A stretch of DNA of 13,799 nucleotides from Betaproteobacteria bacterium (GCA_005882235.1 VBCT01000101.1:1-13799); one strand, 5' to 3'. Shown: positions 1 to 7,480, numbered from the stretch's first letter. A program made the numbers and translations. Notes: generated by a model from the sequence alone, not told the origin.

Positions 1-311
1 ACAAGGTCCTGACGCTCGCCTGGATGAACCGCGAGTCGCTCGCCAAGACGGCGGCGACCGGCGAAGCGCATTACTGGTCGCGTTCCCGAAAGCGGTTGTG
101 GAAAAAAGGCGAGCAATCGGGAAACGTGCAGACGGTGCGCGAGATCCGTCTCGACTGCGACGAGGACGTGGTCCTGCTCAGGGTGGAACAAGGCGGCGGG
201 ATCGCGTGCCACACCGGAAGACACAGCTGCTTTTTCCAGAAGCTCGACAACGGGCGCTGGGTGACGGTGGAGCCGATCATTAGGGACCCGAAGGAAATAT
301 ACGCACGATGA
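1..311 (+). CDS. hisI: Phosphoribosyl-AMP cyclohydrolase HisI (5' end missing)
   Basis: Catalyses the third step of histidine biosynthesis, hydrolytic opening of the adenine ring of phosphoribosyl-AMP, in the cytoplasm. The reading frame is already open at base 3 (KVLTLAWMNRESL), upstream of the first internal ATG at 24, so the gene starts outside the window. Visible family signatures are LAWMNRESL, the WSRSR..LW.KG segment, the DCDED segment and the ACHTGRHSCF segment near the end; the Cys residues of the last two form the zinc site in this family. HisI is a separate protein here, not a HisIE fusion. Its TGA (309-311) overlaps the hisE ATG (308-310), indicating translational coupling. Identification is secure; only the N-terminal part is missing. 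Confidence 0.95.
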   Translation, partial: KVLTLAWMNRESLAKTAATGEAHYWSRSRKRLWKKGEQSGNVQTVREIRLDCDEDVVLLRVEQGGGIACHTGRHSCFFQKLDNGRWVTVEPIIRDPKEIYAR

Positions 312-652
312 GCGACATACTCGAACGGCTGGCGGACGTGGTCGAGTCGCGCAAGGCCGGAGACCCGGAAAAGTCCTACGTTTCACGGCTGTTCGCGCGC
401 GGACCCGACGCGATCCTGAAAAAAGTCGGCGAGGAAGCGACCGAAGCCGTGATGGCCGCCAAGGACGGGGACCGGCTGCGCATCGTCGGCGAAACGGCCG
501 ACCTGTGGTTTCATTGCCTGATCATGCTCGCACAGTACGACTTGCGGCCCGCCGACGTGCTCGCCGAGCTGCGCCGCCGCGAGGGCATTTCCGGGATCGA
601 CGAAAAGGCCGCACGCGCTGACAGGCGGCGCGCAAAGGTCGAGCGGAAATAG
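308..652 (+). CDS. hisE: Phosphoribosyl-ATP pyrophosphatase HisE
   Basis: Converts phosphoribosyl-ATP to phosphoribosyl-AMP and pyrophosphate, the second step of histidine synthesis, supplying the substrate of HisI encoded just upstream. The 114-residue product has the usual length of a stand-alone HisE. It shows the metal-binding helices of the MazG-like fold: KKVGEEATEAVMAAK near residues 38-52 and the GETADLWFH segment near 62-70. The start at 308 overlaps the hisI stop by ATGA, which fixes it. The next gene begins two bases after the TAG stop, so hisI, hisE and the HIT gene are probably one transcript. Confidence 0.95.
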   Translation: MSDILERLADVVESRKAGDPEKSYVSRLFARGPDAILKKVGEEATEAVMAAKDGDRLRIVGETADLWFHCLIMLAQYDLRPADVLAELRRREGISGIDEKAARADRRRAKVERK

Positions 653-654
653 GG

Positions 655-1011
655 ATGGACGCGGAAAACTGCGTCTTCTGCAAGATCGTCCGGGGAGAAA
701 TCCTCAGCCGAAAAATCTACGAGGACGCGGAGATTTTCGCCTTCCATGACATCCATCCGCTCGCCCCGGTGCATTTCATGATCATCCCGAAGAAACACAT
801 TGATTCGCTCGCGGATTGCGAGCTGGGCCACCAGGCGATACTGGGCAAAGTCCTCGCCATGGCGCCGCGCTTGGCGCGCGAGCAGGGGTCGACCGACGGT
901 TTTCGCGTCATCATCAACACCGGACGGGTGGGTCGGCAGGAGGTGTATCATCTGCACGTCCATGTCATCGGCGGCCCGGAAGCCTTGGGCCCGATGCTGA
1001 AGCGCAATTGA
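655..1011 (+). CDS. hinT: HIT-family nucleotide hydrolase (HinT-like)
   Basis: A histidine-triad protein of 118 residues. HinT-type members hydrolyse purine nucleoside phosphoramidates and related AMP conjugates in the cytoplasm. The catalytic triad H99-L-H101-V-H103 is clear near the C-terminus. An N-terminal CVFC pair (residues 6-9), found in many bacterial members, could bind zinc. The FRVIINTG segment just before the triad is also typical. The gene starts two bases after hisE and shares its transcript, an arrangement common in betaproteobacteria; a direct role in histidine synthesis is not established. The exact in vivo substrate cannot be read from sequence. Confidence 0.9.
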   Translation: MDAENCVFCKIVRGEILSRKIYEDAEIFAFHDIHPLAPVHFMIIPKKHIDSLADCELGHQAILGKVLAMAPRLAREQGSTDGFRVIINTGRVGRQEVYHLHVHVIGGPEALGPMLKRN

Positions 1012-1022
1012 AAGGGTAAGCC

Positions 1023-1256
1023 ATGGGTACCTGGAGCATTTGGCACTGGCTGGTCGTGCTGCTGATCGTTTTGCTCGTTTTCGGCACGAAAAAACTCCGT
1101 AACATCGGCGCCGACCTGGGCGGGGCCGTACGAGGATTCAAGGACGGCATGAAAGATTCCTCGGCCGACAAGCATTCCGAGAGCGGATCTTCGCCCCAGT
1201 CCCAGCTGGGTGGCCGCACCATCGAGGGCGAGGTCAAGGACAAGGCCAAGACCTGA
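1023..1256 (+). CDS. tatA: Twin-arginine translocase subunit TatA
   Basis: Pore-forming or membrane-weakening subunit of the Tat pathway, which exports folded proteins with a twin-arginine signal. The 77-residue product has a short N-terminal membrane helix (about residues 4-20), the FGTKKLR hinge (about 20-26), an amphipathic helix (IGADLGGAVRGFKDGMK) and a charged, disordered tail. Start at 1023 is supported by AAAGGG at 1011-1016. It lies 11 bases after the HIT gene, so it is probably read from the his transcript. An intrinsic terminator follows immediately, which sets it apart from tatB and tatC. Confidence 0.95.
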   Translation: MGTWSIWHWLVVLLIVLLVFGTKKLRNIGADLGGAVRGFKDGMKDSSADKHSESGSSPQSQLGGRTIEGEVKDKAKT

Positions 1257-1279
1257 AGGGTCTTCGGCCTGATCCGGAT

Positions 1280-1306
1280 GCCGGGAGCGGTCCCGGCTTC
1301 TTTTTT
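1280..1306 (+). terminator. Intrinsic terminator between tatA and tatB
   Basis: A perfect 7-bp GC-rich stem (1280-1286 with 1291-1297) closed by a GCGG loop is followed directly by TTCTTTTTT. This is a textbook rho-independent terminator. It sits inside the tat operon, 23 bases after the tatA stop and 20 bases before tatB, so it should end a fraction of transcripts and leave tatA RNA in excess. A small inverted repeat (GAACGA-T-TCGTTC, 1307-1319) follows. Confidence 0.85.
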
Positions 1307-1326
1307 GAACGATTCGTTCACCCTCC

Positions 1327-1758
1327 GTGTTTGACGTCGGATTCTCCGAACTGATGGTGATCGCCGTCGTGGCGCTCATCGTCATCGGGCCGGAGCGGCT
1401 GCCTCGCGTGGCGCGCACCATGGGCCACTTGTTCGGCCGCCTGCAGCGCTACGTCAACGACGTCAAGGCCGACATCAACCGCGAGATCGAGCTGGACGAA
1501 CTGCGCAAATTCAAGAGCACTTTCGAAGACGCCGCGCGCGGCTTCGAAGGCACGGTCAATACGGCGGTCGACTCGGTTCAAAGCGAGGTGTCGAAAACCG
1601 AAGCGGAGCTCGATGCTTTGACGAGAATCGAGGACGGAGCCGCAGCGCCGTCGGGCACGCCACAGTCAGCACCCGCGGATGCCGCCTCGCAGTCCGCTGA
1701 AGACGGCCGCGAGCCGCAAGGCGGCGCGCCCCCGCCGCCGGAAAAAACCGCCGTCTGA
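1327..1758 (+). CDS. tatB: Twin-arginine translocase subunit TatB
   Basis: With TatC it forms the receptor that binds twin-arginine signal peptides at the inner membrane. The 143-residue product begins MFDVGFSELMVIAVVALIVIGPERLP, the standard TatB N-terminus with the glutamate near residue 8 and the GPERLP hinge near 21-26. A long amphipathic/coiled region (about 27-95) and a Pro/Ala-rich tail follow. Homology places the start at GTG 1327; there is no visible Shine-Dalgarno sequence (the bases before it are pyrimidine-rich). GTG plus weak ribosome binding, just after a terminator, predicts low expression relative to tatA. The stop lies 11 bases before tatC. Confidence 0.95.
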   Translation: MFDVGFSELMVIAVVALIVIGPERLPRVARTMGHLFGRLQRYVNDVKADINREIELDELRKFKSTFEDAARGFEGTVNTAVDSVQSEVSKTEAELDALTRIEDGAAAPSGTPQSAPADAASQSAEDGREPQGGAPPPPEKTAV

Positions 1759-1769
1759 GCCGGCTGCGA

Positions 1770-2516
1770 ATGAGCACGCCGGACACCTTCATCTCCCATC
1801 TGGTCGAGCTGCGCGACCGGCTCTTGCGTGCGATTCTTGCGGTGATCGTCGTGTTCCTGTGCCTGTTTCCCTGGGCGAGGGAGCTTTACGCGCTCCTCGC
1901 CATGCCCCTGATTGCGGCGCTCCCCGTCGGCGGTCAGATGATCGCCACCGACGTGGTCGGCGTGTTTCTCGTTCCGGTCAAGGTGGCGTTTCTCGTGGCG
2001 TTCGTGATCGCGCTCCCTTATGTCCTCTACCAGGTGTGGGCGTTCGTCGCGCCGGGTTTGTATGTGAACGAGAAGCGCCTGGTGCTACCCCTGGTCGTCG
2101 CGAGCTCGTTTTTGTTTCTGCTGGGAATGTCTTTTGCGTATTTCCTGGTATTCCCGGTCGTTTTCAAGTTCATGGCGTCCATCGCACCGGAAGGCGTCGC
2201 GTGGATGACCGACATCGATAAATATCTTTCTTTCGTGCTGACCACGTTCATGGCGTTCGGGGTGACCTTCGAGGTTCCGGTGGTAGTCATCGTCCTAGTG
2301 CGGGTGGGCGTGGTCTCGATAGACAAGCTGAAGGAAATCCGCCCGTACGTGATCGTCGGCGCATTCGTAGTCGGGGCGATATTCACCCCTCCCGACGTCA
2401 TCTCGCAAGTGATGCTCGCCGTACCCTTGTGGCTTCTCTACGAGCTTGGCATCGTCTGCGCGCGCATCGTCGGACGCGCTCCCGCTGCGTCCGAGGCACC
2501 CGGGGGCGGCGACTAG
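1770..2516 (+). CDS. tatC: Sec-independent protein translocase subunit TatC
   Basis: Core polytopic subunit of the Tat translocase; it recognises the twin-arginine motif. The 248-residue product has the expected six hydrophobic segments. Conserved marks are HLVELRDRLL (about residues 10-19), YQVWAFVAPGLY (about 87-98), FGVTFEVPV (about 165-173) and the FTPPDVISQ segment near 205-213. The start is ATG 1770, 11 bases after tatB, without a strong Shine-Dalgarno sequence, so translation may be coupled to tatB. The TAG stop (2514-2516) overlaps the stop of the convergent protease gene. Confidence 0.95.
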   Translation: MSTPDTFISHLVELRDRLLRAILAVIVVFLCLFPWARELYALLAMPLIAALPVGGQMIATDVVGVFLVPVKVAFLVAFVIALPYVLYQVWAFVAPGLYVNEKRLVLPLVVASSFLFLLGMSFAYFLVFPVVFKFMASIAPEGVAWMTDIDKYLSFVLTTFMAFGVTFEVPVVVIVLVRVGVVSIDKLKEIRPYVIVGAFVVGAIFTPPDVISQVMLAVPLWLLYELGIVCARIVGRAPAASEAPGGGD

Positions 2517-2523
2517 CGCCGCC
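2505..2523. terminator. Hairpin carrying the shared stop of tatC and the convergent protease gene
   Basis: A perfect 7-bp stem (GGCGGCG at 2505-2511, CGCCGCC at 2517-2523) has the loop ACTAG. The palindromic CTAG at 2513-2516 gives TAG to tatC on the + strand and TAG to the protease gene on the - strand. The hairpin forms on either RNA. There is no T-run on either side, so it is not a classical intrinsic terminator; a role as bidirectional transcript end or 3' stabiliser is inferred. Confidence 0.45.
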
Positions 2524-3670
2524 GACGTTGCTGGGTCGGGCGTTTGCCGACGGCGACCTGGATATCCACGTCCTTGTTGTCGCGCCGCAGCCTTATCGAA
2601 GCAGGCTTTCCCGGGACGAGGGCTGCCACCAGGTTCAGCATCGCGTTCGGATCCTTGACCGGCTTGCCCTCGATCGCAACCAGAACATCGCCGGGCTTCA
2701 ATCCCGCTCGTTCGGCGGGCCCGCCCCGCAGCACACCCTCGATGAGGACTCCGGTGGTGGCACCCAGGCGGAAGGACTCGCCCATTTCCGGAGTGATCTC
2801 GCGCGCCTCGACACCGATCCACCCGCGCGTGACGCCGCCAGTCTGGATGATCTGTTCCATGACGTTCCTTGCGCTCGATGCGGGGATCGCAAAGCCGATG
2901 CCGAGGGATCCACCCGAGCGCGAGTAGATCGCAGTGTTGATGCCGACGAGATTCCCAGCGGAGTCGATGAGGGCTCCGCCGGAGTTTCCTGGATTGATCG
3001 CCGCATCGGTCTGGATGAAATTCTCGAAAGTATTGATGCCGAGCTGGCTGCGGCCGAGCGCCGAGACGATGCCCATCGTCACGGTCTGTCCCACGCCGAA
3101 GGGGTTGCCAATGGCGAGCACGACATCGCCGACGCGCAGGGCATCGGCGTCGCCGAAAGTGATCGCCGGGACCGGCCCGCCTTCGACCTGCAGGACCGCG
3201 ATGTCCGTTTCGGGATCGGAACCGACGGCTTTGGCTTTCAGCTTCTTGCCGTCGATGAGCGCTACCTCGATCTCGTCGGCCGCCTCGACCACGTGGTGAT
3301 TGGTGAGAATGTACCCCTTGGGACTCACGATCACGCCGGAGCCGAGGCTTGCCGCGCGCTGCGGTTCCTCTTCGAGGCGGTCCCCGAAGAAATGCCGGAA
3401 GAGAGGATCGTCGAGGAACGGATGGCGCGGCGTCTTGATTTCTTTGCTGGTGAAGATGTTCACGACCGAGGGGACGGCTTTTTTCACCGCGTCGCTGTAG
3501 GAGGCCGCACGCGCGGGAAGGCCGGGTGATGACGTGGCCTGACGCAACTCGACCACCTGGAGTCCGGAACCGGGACGACCGAGCCACTCCGGCTTCAGTG
3601 TGGTGACGACGAAAAGCACGCTCACCGCAACGGTGGCCGTTTGGGCAAAGATGAGCCAGAGATTGCGCAT
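2513..3670 (-). CDS. Membrane-anchored Do-like serine protease (DegS/DegQ type, one PDZ domain)
   Basis: Trypsin-like HtrA-family protease for envelope protein quality control. Starting at ATG 3670, the 385-residue product has an N-terminal membrane anchor (about residues 5-24), then the protease domain (about 55-275). The catalytic triad is H126 (LTNHHVV), D156 (PETDIAVL) and S230 (NPGNSGGAL). A single PDZ domain spans about 283-375, and the tail is basic (QRRRR). One PDZ and an uncleaved-looking anchor resemble DegS more than DegP, but whether it acts in a sigma-E cascade cannot be told. The frame is open upstream to an ATG at 3955, but that extension has no signal-like or conserved sequence, so 3670 is preferred. 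It converges on tatC with overlapping stops. Confidence 0.92.
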   Translation of the reverse strand: MRNLWLIFAQTATVAVSVLFVVTTLKPEWLGRPGSGLQVVELRQATSSPGLPARAASYSDAVKKAVPSVVNIFTSKEIKTPRHPFLDDPLFRHFFGDRLEEEPQRAASLGSGVIVSPKGYILTNHHVVEAADEIEVALIDGKKLKAKAVGSDPETDIAVLQVEGGPVPAITFGDADALRVGDVVLAIGNPFGVGQTVTMGIVSALGRSQLGINTFENFIQTDAAINPGNSGGALIDSAGNLVGINTAIYSRSGGSLGIGFAIPASSARNVMEQIIQTGGVTRGWIGVEAREITPEMGESFRLGATTGVLIEGVLRGGPAERAGLKPGDVLVAIEGKPVKDPNAMLNLVAALVPGKPASIRLRRDNKDVDIQVAVGKRPTQQRRRR

Positions 3671-3980
3671 GGATTGAGCGGGCGGTGCTTCGGCGGAGAT
3701 CTTGGACGCTCGTCCGCAGCGGTTCACCTGCGCGGTATGCGAGGCGCAACCCGGACTCCCTCGTACCGCGATTATTGCGCAAAACGCTTGAGCGCGCCGG
3801 CTTGCCGCGGCAACGAGCTGATACCGCGTTCTTCGCGCACACACCCTCGGCGGAAAACCGGCGTAGGTCAAGAATTCTCTCTCTGAATCAAAGAGTTGGG
3901 CCAAAAAATTTGGTTCGGCGCGATGCTTTCTGTATAATTCCGCTCTCTCCGACAATGCCTTTCCCAGTCAGGGTTTCTCC
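3671..3980. other. Divergent intergenic region between the protease gene and petA
   Basis: About 310 bases without a convincing gene. It must hold the promoter of the leftward protease gene and that of petABC. Only the petA promoter (3910-3938) is recognisable. The stretch next to petA (about 3870-3940) is more AT-rich than its surroundings, as expected for a promoter. No clear minus-strand promoter, operator or RNA gene was found. Confidence 0.5.
3910..3938 (+). promoter_or_regulatory. Sigma-70-type promoter of petABC
   Basis: A perfect TATAAT -10 box (3933-3938) lies 17 bases downstream of a partial -35 box TTGGTT (3910-3915). Transcription would start near 3945, leaving a leader of about 35 bases before the petA ATG at 3981. 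The position directly upstream of the bc1 operon and the AT-rich setting support it; the -35 box is weak. Confidence 0.65.
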
Positions 3981-4583
3981 ATGAGCGATCAATCCCAGGT
4001 CAACCGCAGCCGTCGCAGCTTGGTCATCGCGAGCGCCTGTGCGGGCGGTGCAGCCGCAGTCGCCACGTCCGTCCCCTTCGCAGCTTCGATGTTGCCCTCG
4101 GAGCGCGCCGAAGCGCTCGGCGCGCCCGTCGAGGCCGACATCGGCCAGCTCAATCCCGGGGAAAAAATGACCGTCGAGTGGCGCGGCCAGCCGGTCTGGA
4201 TCCTTCATCGCACCAAGGAAATGCTCGAAGAGATCGAGCGCACCGACGGCAAGGTCGCTGACCCCAAAAGCGAGCGCAAGAAAGGCGAGCTGACGCCCGA
4301 ATACGCCCGGAACGAATACCGCTCGATCAAGCCGGAGTACCTGGTTGTAGTCGGAATTTGCTCGCACCTCGGCTGTTCCCCGCAGGACCGGCTCAAACCG
4401 GGTCCGGAGGCGTTCGAGAGCCAGTGGACCGGAGGGTTCTATTGTCCTTGCCACGGATCGCTCTTCGACCTTGCGGGCCGGGTCTACAAGAATAAGCCCG
4501 CCCCGGACAATCTCAAGGTCCCGCCCTACACCTATCTCTCGGACACTCGGATCCTGATCGGCGAAGACAAGAAGAAGGCATAG
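3981..4583 (+). CDS. petA: Ubiquinol-cytochrome c reductase Rieske iron-sulfur subunit
   Basis: Carries the [2Fe-2S] cluster that takes the first electron from ubiquinol in the bc1 complex and passes it to cytochrome c1. The 200-residue product has an N-terminal twin-arginine signal-anchor (RSRRSLVIASACAGG, about residues 9-23, hydrophobic to about 38). The Rieske boxes are C127-S-H129-L-G-C132 and C155-P-C157-H158-G-S. By family knowledge C127, H129, C155 and H158 bind the cluster and C132-C157 form the disulfide. It is first in the petABC operon, four bases before petB. The Tat signal makes it a probable client of the TatABC system encoded about 1.5 kb upstream. Confidence 0.96.
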   Translation: MSDQSQVNRSRRSLVIASACAGGAAAVATSVPFAASMLPSERAEALGAPVEADIGQLNPGEKMTVEWRGQPVWILHRTKEMLEEIERTDGKVADPKSERKKGELTPEYARNEYRSIKPEYLVVVGICSHLGCSPQDRLKPGPEAFESQWTGGFYCPCHGSLFDLAGRVYKNKPAPDNLKVPPYTYLSDTRILIGEDKKKA

Positions 4584-4587
4584 AGCG

Positions 4588-5988
4588 ATGGCCGCAGCAG
4601 AAAAGCAGGCGGTAACCGGCGCGGGGCCCTTCAACGACCTGCTCACGTGGATCGATCAGCGCTTCCCGCTGATGGAGACCTGGCGCAAGCACCTCACCGA
4701 GTATTACGCGCCGAAGAATTTCAATTTCTGGTACTACTTCGGATCGCTCGCGCTTTTCGTGCTGGTGATTCAGATCGTCACCGGAATCTTCCTCACCATG
4801 AACTACAAGCCGGACGCCGCTCAGGCGTTCGCCTCGGTCGAGTACATCATGCGCGAGGTACCCTGGGGCTGGTGGATCCGCTACATGCACTCGACCGGCG
4901 CCTCCTTGTTCTTCATCTGCGTGTATCTGCACATGTTCCGCGCGATGCTCTACGGCTCGTACCGCAGGCCGCGCGAGCTTCTTTGGATCTTCGGGGTGTT
5001 GATTTTCCTGTGCCTGATGGCCGAGGCCTTCTTCGGCTACCTCCTTCCCTGGGGTCAGATGTCCTACTGGGGCGCGCAGGTGATCGTGAACCTCTTCGAC
5101 GCGATTCCCGTGATCGGACCGGACCTCGCGATCTGGATCCGCGGCGATTTCGTGGTGTCGGATGCGACGCTCAACCGCTTTTTCGCCTACCACGTGATCG
5201 CGGTGCCGCTCGCGCTCCTCGCGCTCGTTGTCGCGCACCTGCTCGCGCTGCACGAGGTCGGTTCGAGCAACCCCGATGGCGTCGAGATCAAGAACGTGAA
5301 GGATCCCAAGACAGGCAGGCCGCTCGACGGCATTCCGTTTCACCCCTATTACACCGTGAAGGACACCTTCGGCGTGGTGGTCTTTCTCATCGTTTTCTCG
5401 ATGGTCGTTTTCTTCGCGCCGGATGCCGGCGGCTATTTTCTCGAACACAACAACTTCATCCCGGCTGATCCCCTGAAGACCCCGGCGCACATCGCGCCGG
5501 TGTGGTACTTCACGCCGTACTACTCGATCCTGCGCGCGACGACCGATGATTTCGTATTATGGGTGCTCGCTCCAGGCGTGGTCGCATTCGCCCTTCTTCT
5601 CATTTGGAGCATGAAGAAGAACTCAACGAGAATGACCGTCGGCGTGACCGCGATCGTGTTGCTCGCCGGCCTCTTGAATCTGGACGCCAAGGTCTGGGGC
5701 GTGGTGTTGATGGCAACCTCGGTGATGATCTTCTTTTTCCTGCCCTGGCTCGACCGGAGCCCGGTCAAGTCGATCCGATACAAGGGGCCGATCACCAAGA
5801 CGGCGCTCACCCTCTTCGTGATCGTGTTCTTCGTGCTCGGCTACCTCGGCACCGAATCGGTTACCGAGGGGCGCACGCTGGCGGCGCAAATCGGCACCGC
5901 CGTGTATTTCCTGTTTTTCTTCCTGATGCCGTGGTATTCCAAGATTGACAAATGCCTGCCCGAGCCCGAGAGGGTCACCTCGAAATGA
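4588..5988 (+). CDS. petB: Ubiquinol-cytochrome c reductase cytochrome b subunit
   Basis: Integral membrane core of the bc1 complex, binding hemes bL and bH and the Qo and Qi quinone sites. The 466-residue product contains the heme-ligand pairs H101/H115 and H202/H217. The first pair is spaced 14 and the second 15, the longer spacing known from some proteobacteria and cytochrome b6. The Qo motif reads PVWY (residues 304-307) instead of PEWY. A long hydrophobic C-terminal half gives helices E-H plus an extra C-terminal segment to about 450. GAAGAAGG at about 4570-4577 serves as ribosome-binding site. The TGA overlaps the petC ATG in ATGA, so the two are translationally coupled. Confidence 0.96.
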   Translation: MAAAEKQAVTGAGPFNDLLTWIDQRFPLMETWRKHLTEYYAPKNFNFWYYFGSLALFVLVIQIVTGIFLTMNYKPDAAQAFASVEYIMREVPWGWWIRYMHSTGASLFFICVYLHMFRAMLYGSYRRPRELLWIFGVLIFLCLMAEAFFGYLLPWGQMSYWGAQVIVNLFDAIPVIGPDLAIWIRGDFVVSDATLNRFFAYHVIAVPLALLALVVAHLLALHEVGSSNPDGVEIKNVKDPKTGRPLDGIPFHPYYTVKDTFGVVVFLIVFSMVVFFAPDAGGYFLEHNNFIPADPLKTPAHIAPVWYFTPYYSILRATTDDFVLWVLAPGVVAFALLLIWSMKKNSTRMTVGVTAIVLLAGLLNLDAKVWGVVLMATSVMIFFFLPWLDRSPVKSIRYKGPITKTALTLFVIVFFVLGYLGTESVTEGRTLAAQIGTAVYFLFFFLMPWYSKIDKCLPEPERVTSK

Positions 5989-6791
5989 AAGCGCTCGTGG
6001 TTCTGCTCGCGCTTGCCGCGCAGCTTGCGCTCGCCGCGGAGGAGCCGGTCAGGCTGGATTCTGCACCGATCGACCCGCGCGATGTCGCGAGCCTGCAAAC
6101 GGGCGCCCGCAGCTTCGTGAACTACTGCCTGAACTGTCATTCGGCGGGGATGATGCGCTATCACAAGCTGCTCGATCTGGGCCTGACCGAGCAGCAAGTC
6201 AAGGAGAACCTGCTCTTCACGACCGACAAAATCGGGGAGCTGATGAACGTAGCCATGACGAGGAAGGACGCAAAAGAATGGCTCGGCACCGCGCCTCCGG
6301 ACCTATCGGTCATCGCCCGCGCCCGGGGCCCCGATTGGCTGTATACGTACATGCGCAGCTTCTACCGGGACCCCGAGTCGGCGACCGGTTGGAACAACAT
6401 GGTGTTCGAGCACGTTGCCATGCCGCACGTGCTGTGGACGCTCTCCGGGCAACAGGTGCAGGAGGAGCGGAAGTTCAAGAACATGGAGCAGGCGGAAGCG
6501 GTCGGCAGGCAGCAGAAAAACGCTTGGAAAATCGATGTGCTGACTCCTGATCAGGCCGGCAAGGACGGGGAGCGTTTCATCCTCAAGACGATCAGGACCG
6601 AAACGGCCGGATCGCTGTCCCAGATCGAATACGACATCATGGTTCGCGATCTGGTCAATTTCATGACCTGGATGTCCGAGCCCAACCAGATCACGCGCAA
6701 GCAGGTCGGCTATGTCGTGATGCTGGTCCTCCTGGTGCTGCTCGTGCTCACGTATCTCCTTTACAAGGAGTTCTGGAAAGACGTGCACTGA
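5985..6791 (+). CDS. petC: Cytochrome c1 of the bc1 complex
   Basis: Accepts electrons from the Rieske protein and passes them to soluble cytochrome c at the periplasmic face. Starting at ATG 5985, the 268-residue product has a Sec signal peptide (about residues 1-18, MKALVVLLALAAQLALAA). The c-type heme site is C48-L-N-C51-H52, the likely axial Met is M146 (VAMPHVLW), and a C-terminal membrane anchor spans about 241-260. An ATG at 5952 in the same frame would add 11 residues ahead of the signal peptide; 5985 is preferred because it overlaps the petB stop in ATGA and leaves a normal signal peptide. A terminator follows. Confidence 0.95.
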   Translation: MKALVVLLALAAQLALAAEEPVRLDSAPIDPRDVASLQTGARSFVNYCLNCHSAGMMRYHKLLDLGLTEQQVKENLLFTTDKIGELMNVAMTRKDAKEWLGTAPPDLSVIARARGPDWLYTYMRSFYRDPESATGWNNMVFEHVAMPHVLWTLSGQQVQEERKFKNMEQAEAVGRQQKNAWKIDVLTPDQAGKDGERFILKTIRTETAGSLSQIEYDIMVRDLVNFMTWMSEPNQITRKQVGYVVMLVLLVLLVLTYLLYKEFWKDVH

Positions 6792-6807
6792 GAGAAGCCG
6801 TCCTGGG

Positions 6808-6838
6808 GGCGCGGCGCGCTCGGCGCTCGCGCCTTTTT
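6808..6838 (+). terminator. Terminator after petABC
   Basis: A GC-rich inverted repeat (outer stem GGCGCG 6808-6813 with CGCGCC 6828-6833, imperfect inner pairing) is followed at once by TTTTT (6834-6838). Placement 17 bases after the petC stop and before the sspA leader fits the end of the bc1 operon. Confidence 0.75.
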
Positions 6839-6880
6839 CATCTGCACATCGATCCGAATTCGGCGACAAGGCAAGCAAAC

Positions 6881-7480
6881 ATGATGAATCTCTACTCCGG
6901 AACCACCTGCCCGTTCTCGCAGCGCTGCCGCATCGTGCTGTATGAAAAGGGCATGGACTTTCAAATCATCGACGTGGACATGTACAACAAGCCGGAAGAC
7001 ATTGCGGTGATGAACCCTTACAACCGGCTGCCGGTTCTGGTCGAGCGCGACCTGATCCTCTACGAAGCGAACATCATCAACGAGTACATCGACGAGCGCT
7101 TCCCCCATCCACAGCTCATGCCTGCGGATCCGGTGATGCGCGCGCGCGCGCGGTTATTTCTGTTCCAGTTCGAAGTGGAGCTCTTTTCCCACATCGAGGC
7201 CCTCGAGAACGGCAACCAGAAGCAGCAGGACCGCGCTCGCCAGCACGTCGCCGACCAGCTCACGCAGATGGCGCCGGTGTTCACCAAGCAAAAGTACATG
7301 CTGGGCGACGAGTTCTCGATGCTCGACGTGGCGATCAGCCCGCTCTTGTGGCGGCTCGACTACTACGGCGTGACCCTGCCCAAGGCGGCCGCGCCCCTCA
7401 TGAAGTACGCGGAGCGCCTCTTCTCCCGCCCCGCGTTCATCGAGGCGTTGACGCCTTCGGAAAAGGTGATGCGCAAATGA
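6881..7480 (+). CDS. sspA: Stringent starvation protein A (GST-fold transcription regulator)
   Basis: RNA-polymerase-associated regulator of starvation and virulence genes in proteobacteria, built on a glutathione S-transferase fold without transferase activity in characterised members. The 199-residue product has the thioredoxin-like N-domain (MMNLYSGTTCPFSQRCRIVL; VMNPYNRLPVLVERD about residues 46-60; YEANIINEYIDERFPHP about 64-80) and an all-helical C-domain (about 85-199). It is followed by sspB, the usual pairing. Its stop codon lies in the 5' arm of a strong hairpin, and a repeat element separates it from sspB. It has its own leader after the petC terminator; no clear promoter was recognised there. 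Confidence 0.93.
   Translation: MMNLYSGTTCPFSQRCRIVLYEKGMDFQIIDVDMYNKPEDIAVMNPYNRLPVLVERDLILYEANIINEYIDERFPHPQLMPADPVMRARARLFLFQFEVELFSHIEALENGNQKQQDRARQHVADQLTQMAPVFTKQKYMLGDEFSMLDVAISPLLWRLDYYGVTLPKAAAPLMKYAERLFSRPAFIEALTPSEKVMRK

Noticed and set aside
3671..3955. 95-residue N-terminal extension of the Do-like protease
   Set aside because: No conserved sequence, and it would place the membrane anchor in the middle of the protein; ATG 3670 gives the normal family architecture.
3888..4646. 252-residue open frame antisense to petA
   Set aside because: It mirrors the well-identified Rieske gene; long antisense frames are common in high-GC coding DNA.
4513..5490. 325-residue open frame antisense to petB
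   Set aside because: Shadow of cytochrome b; composition rich in His, Glu and Arg from reverse-complemented hydrophobic codons.
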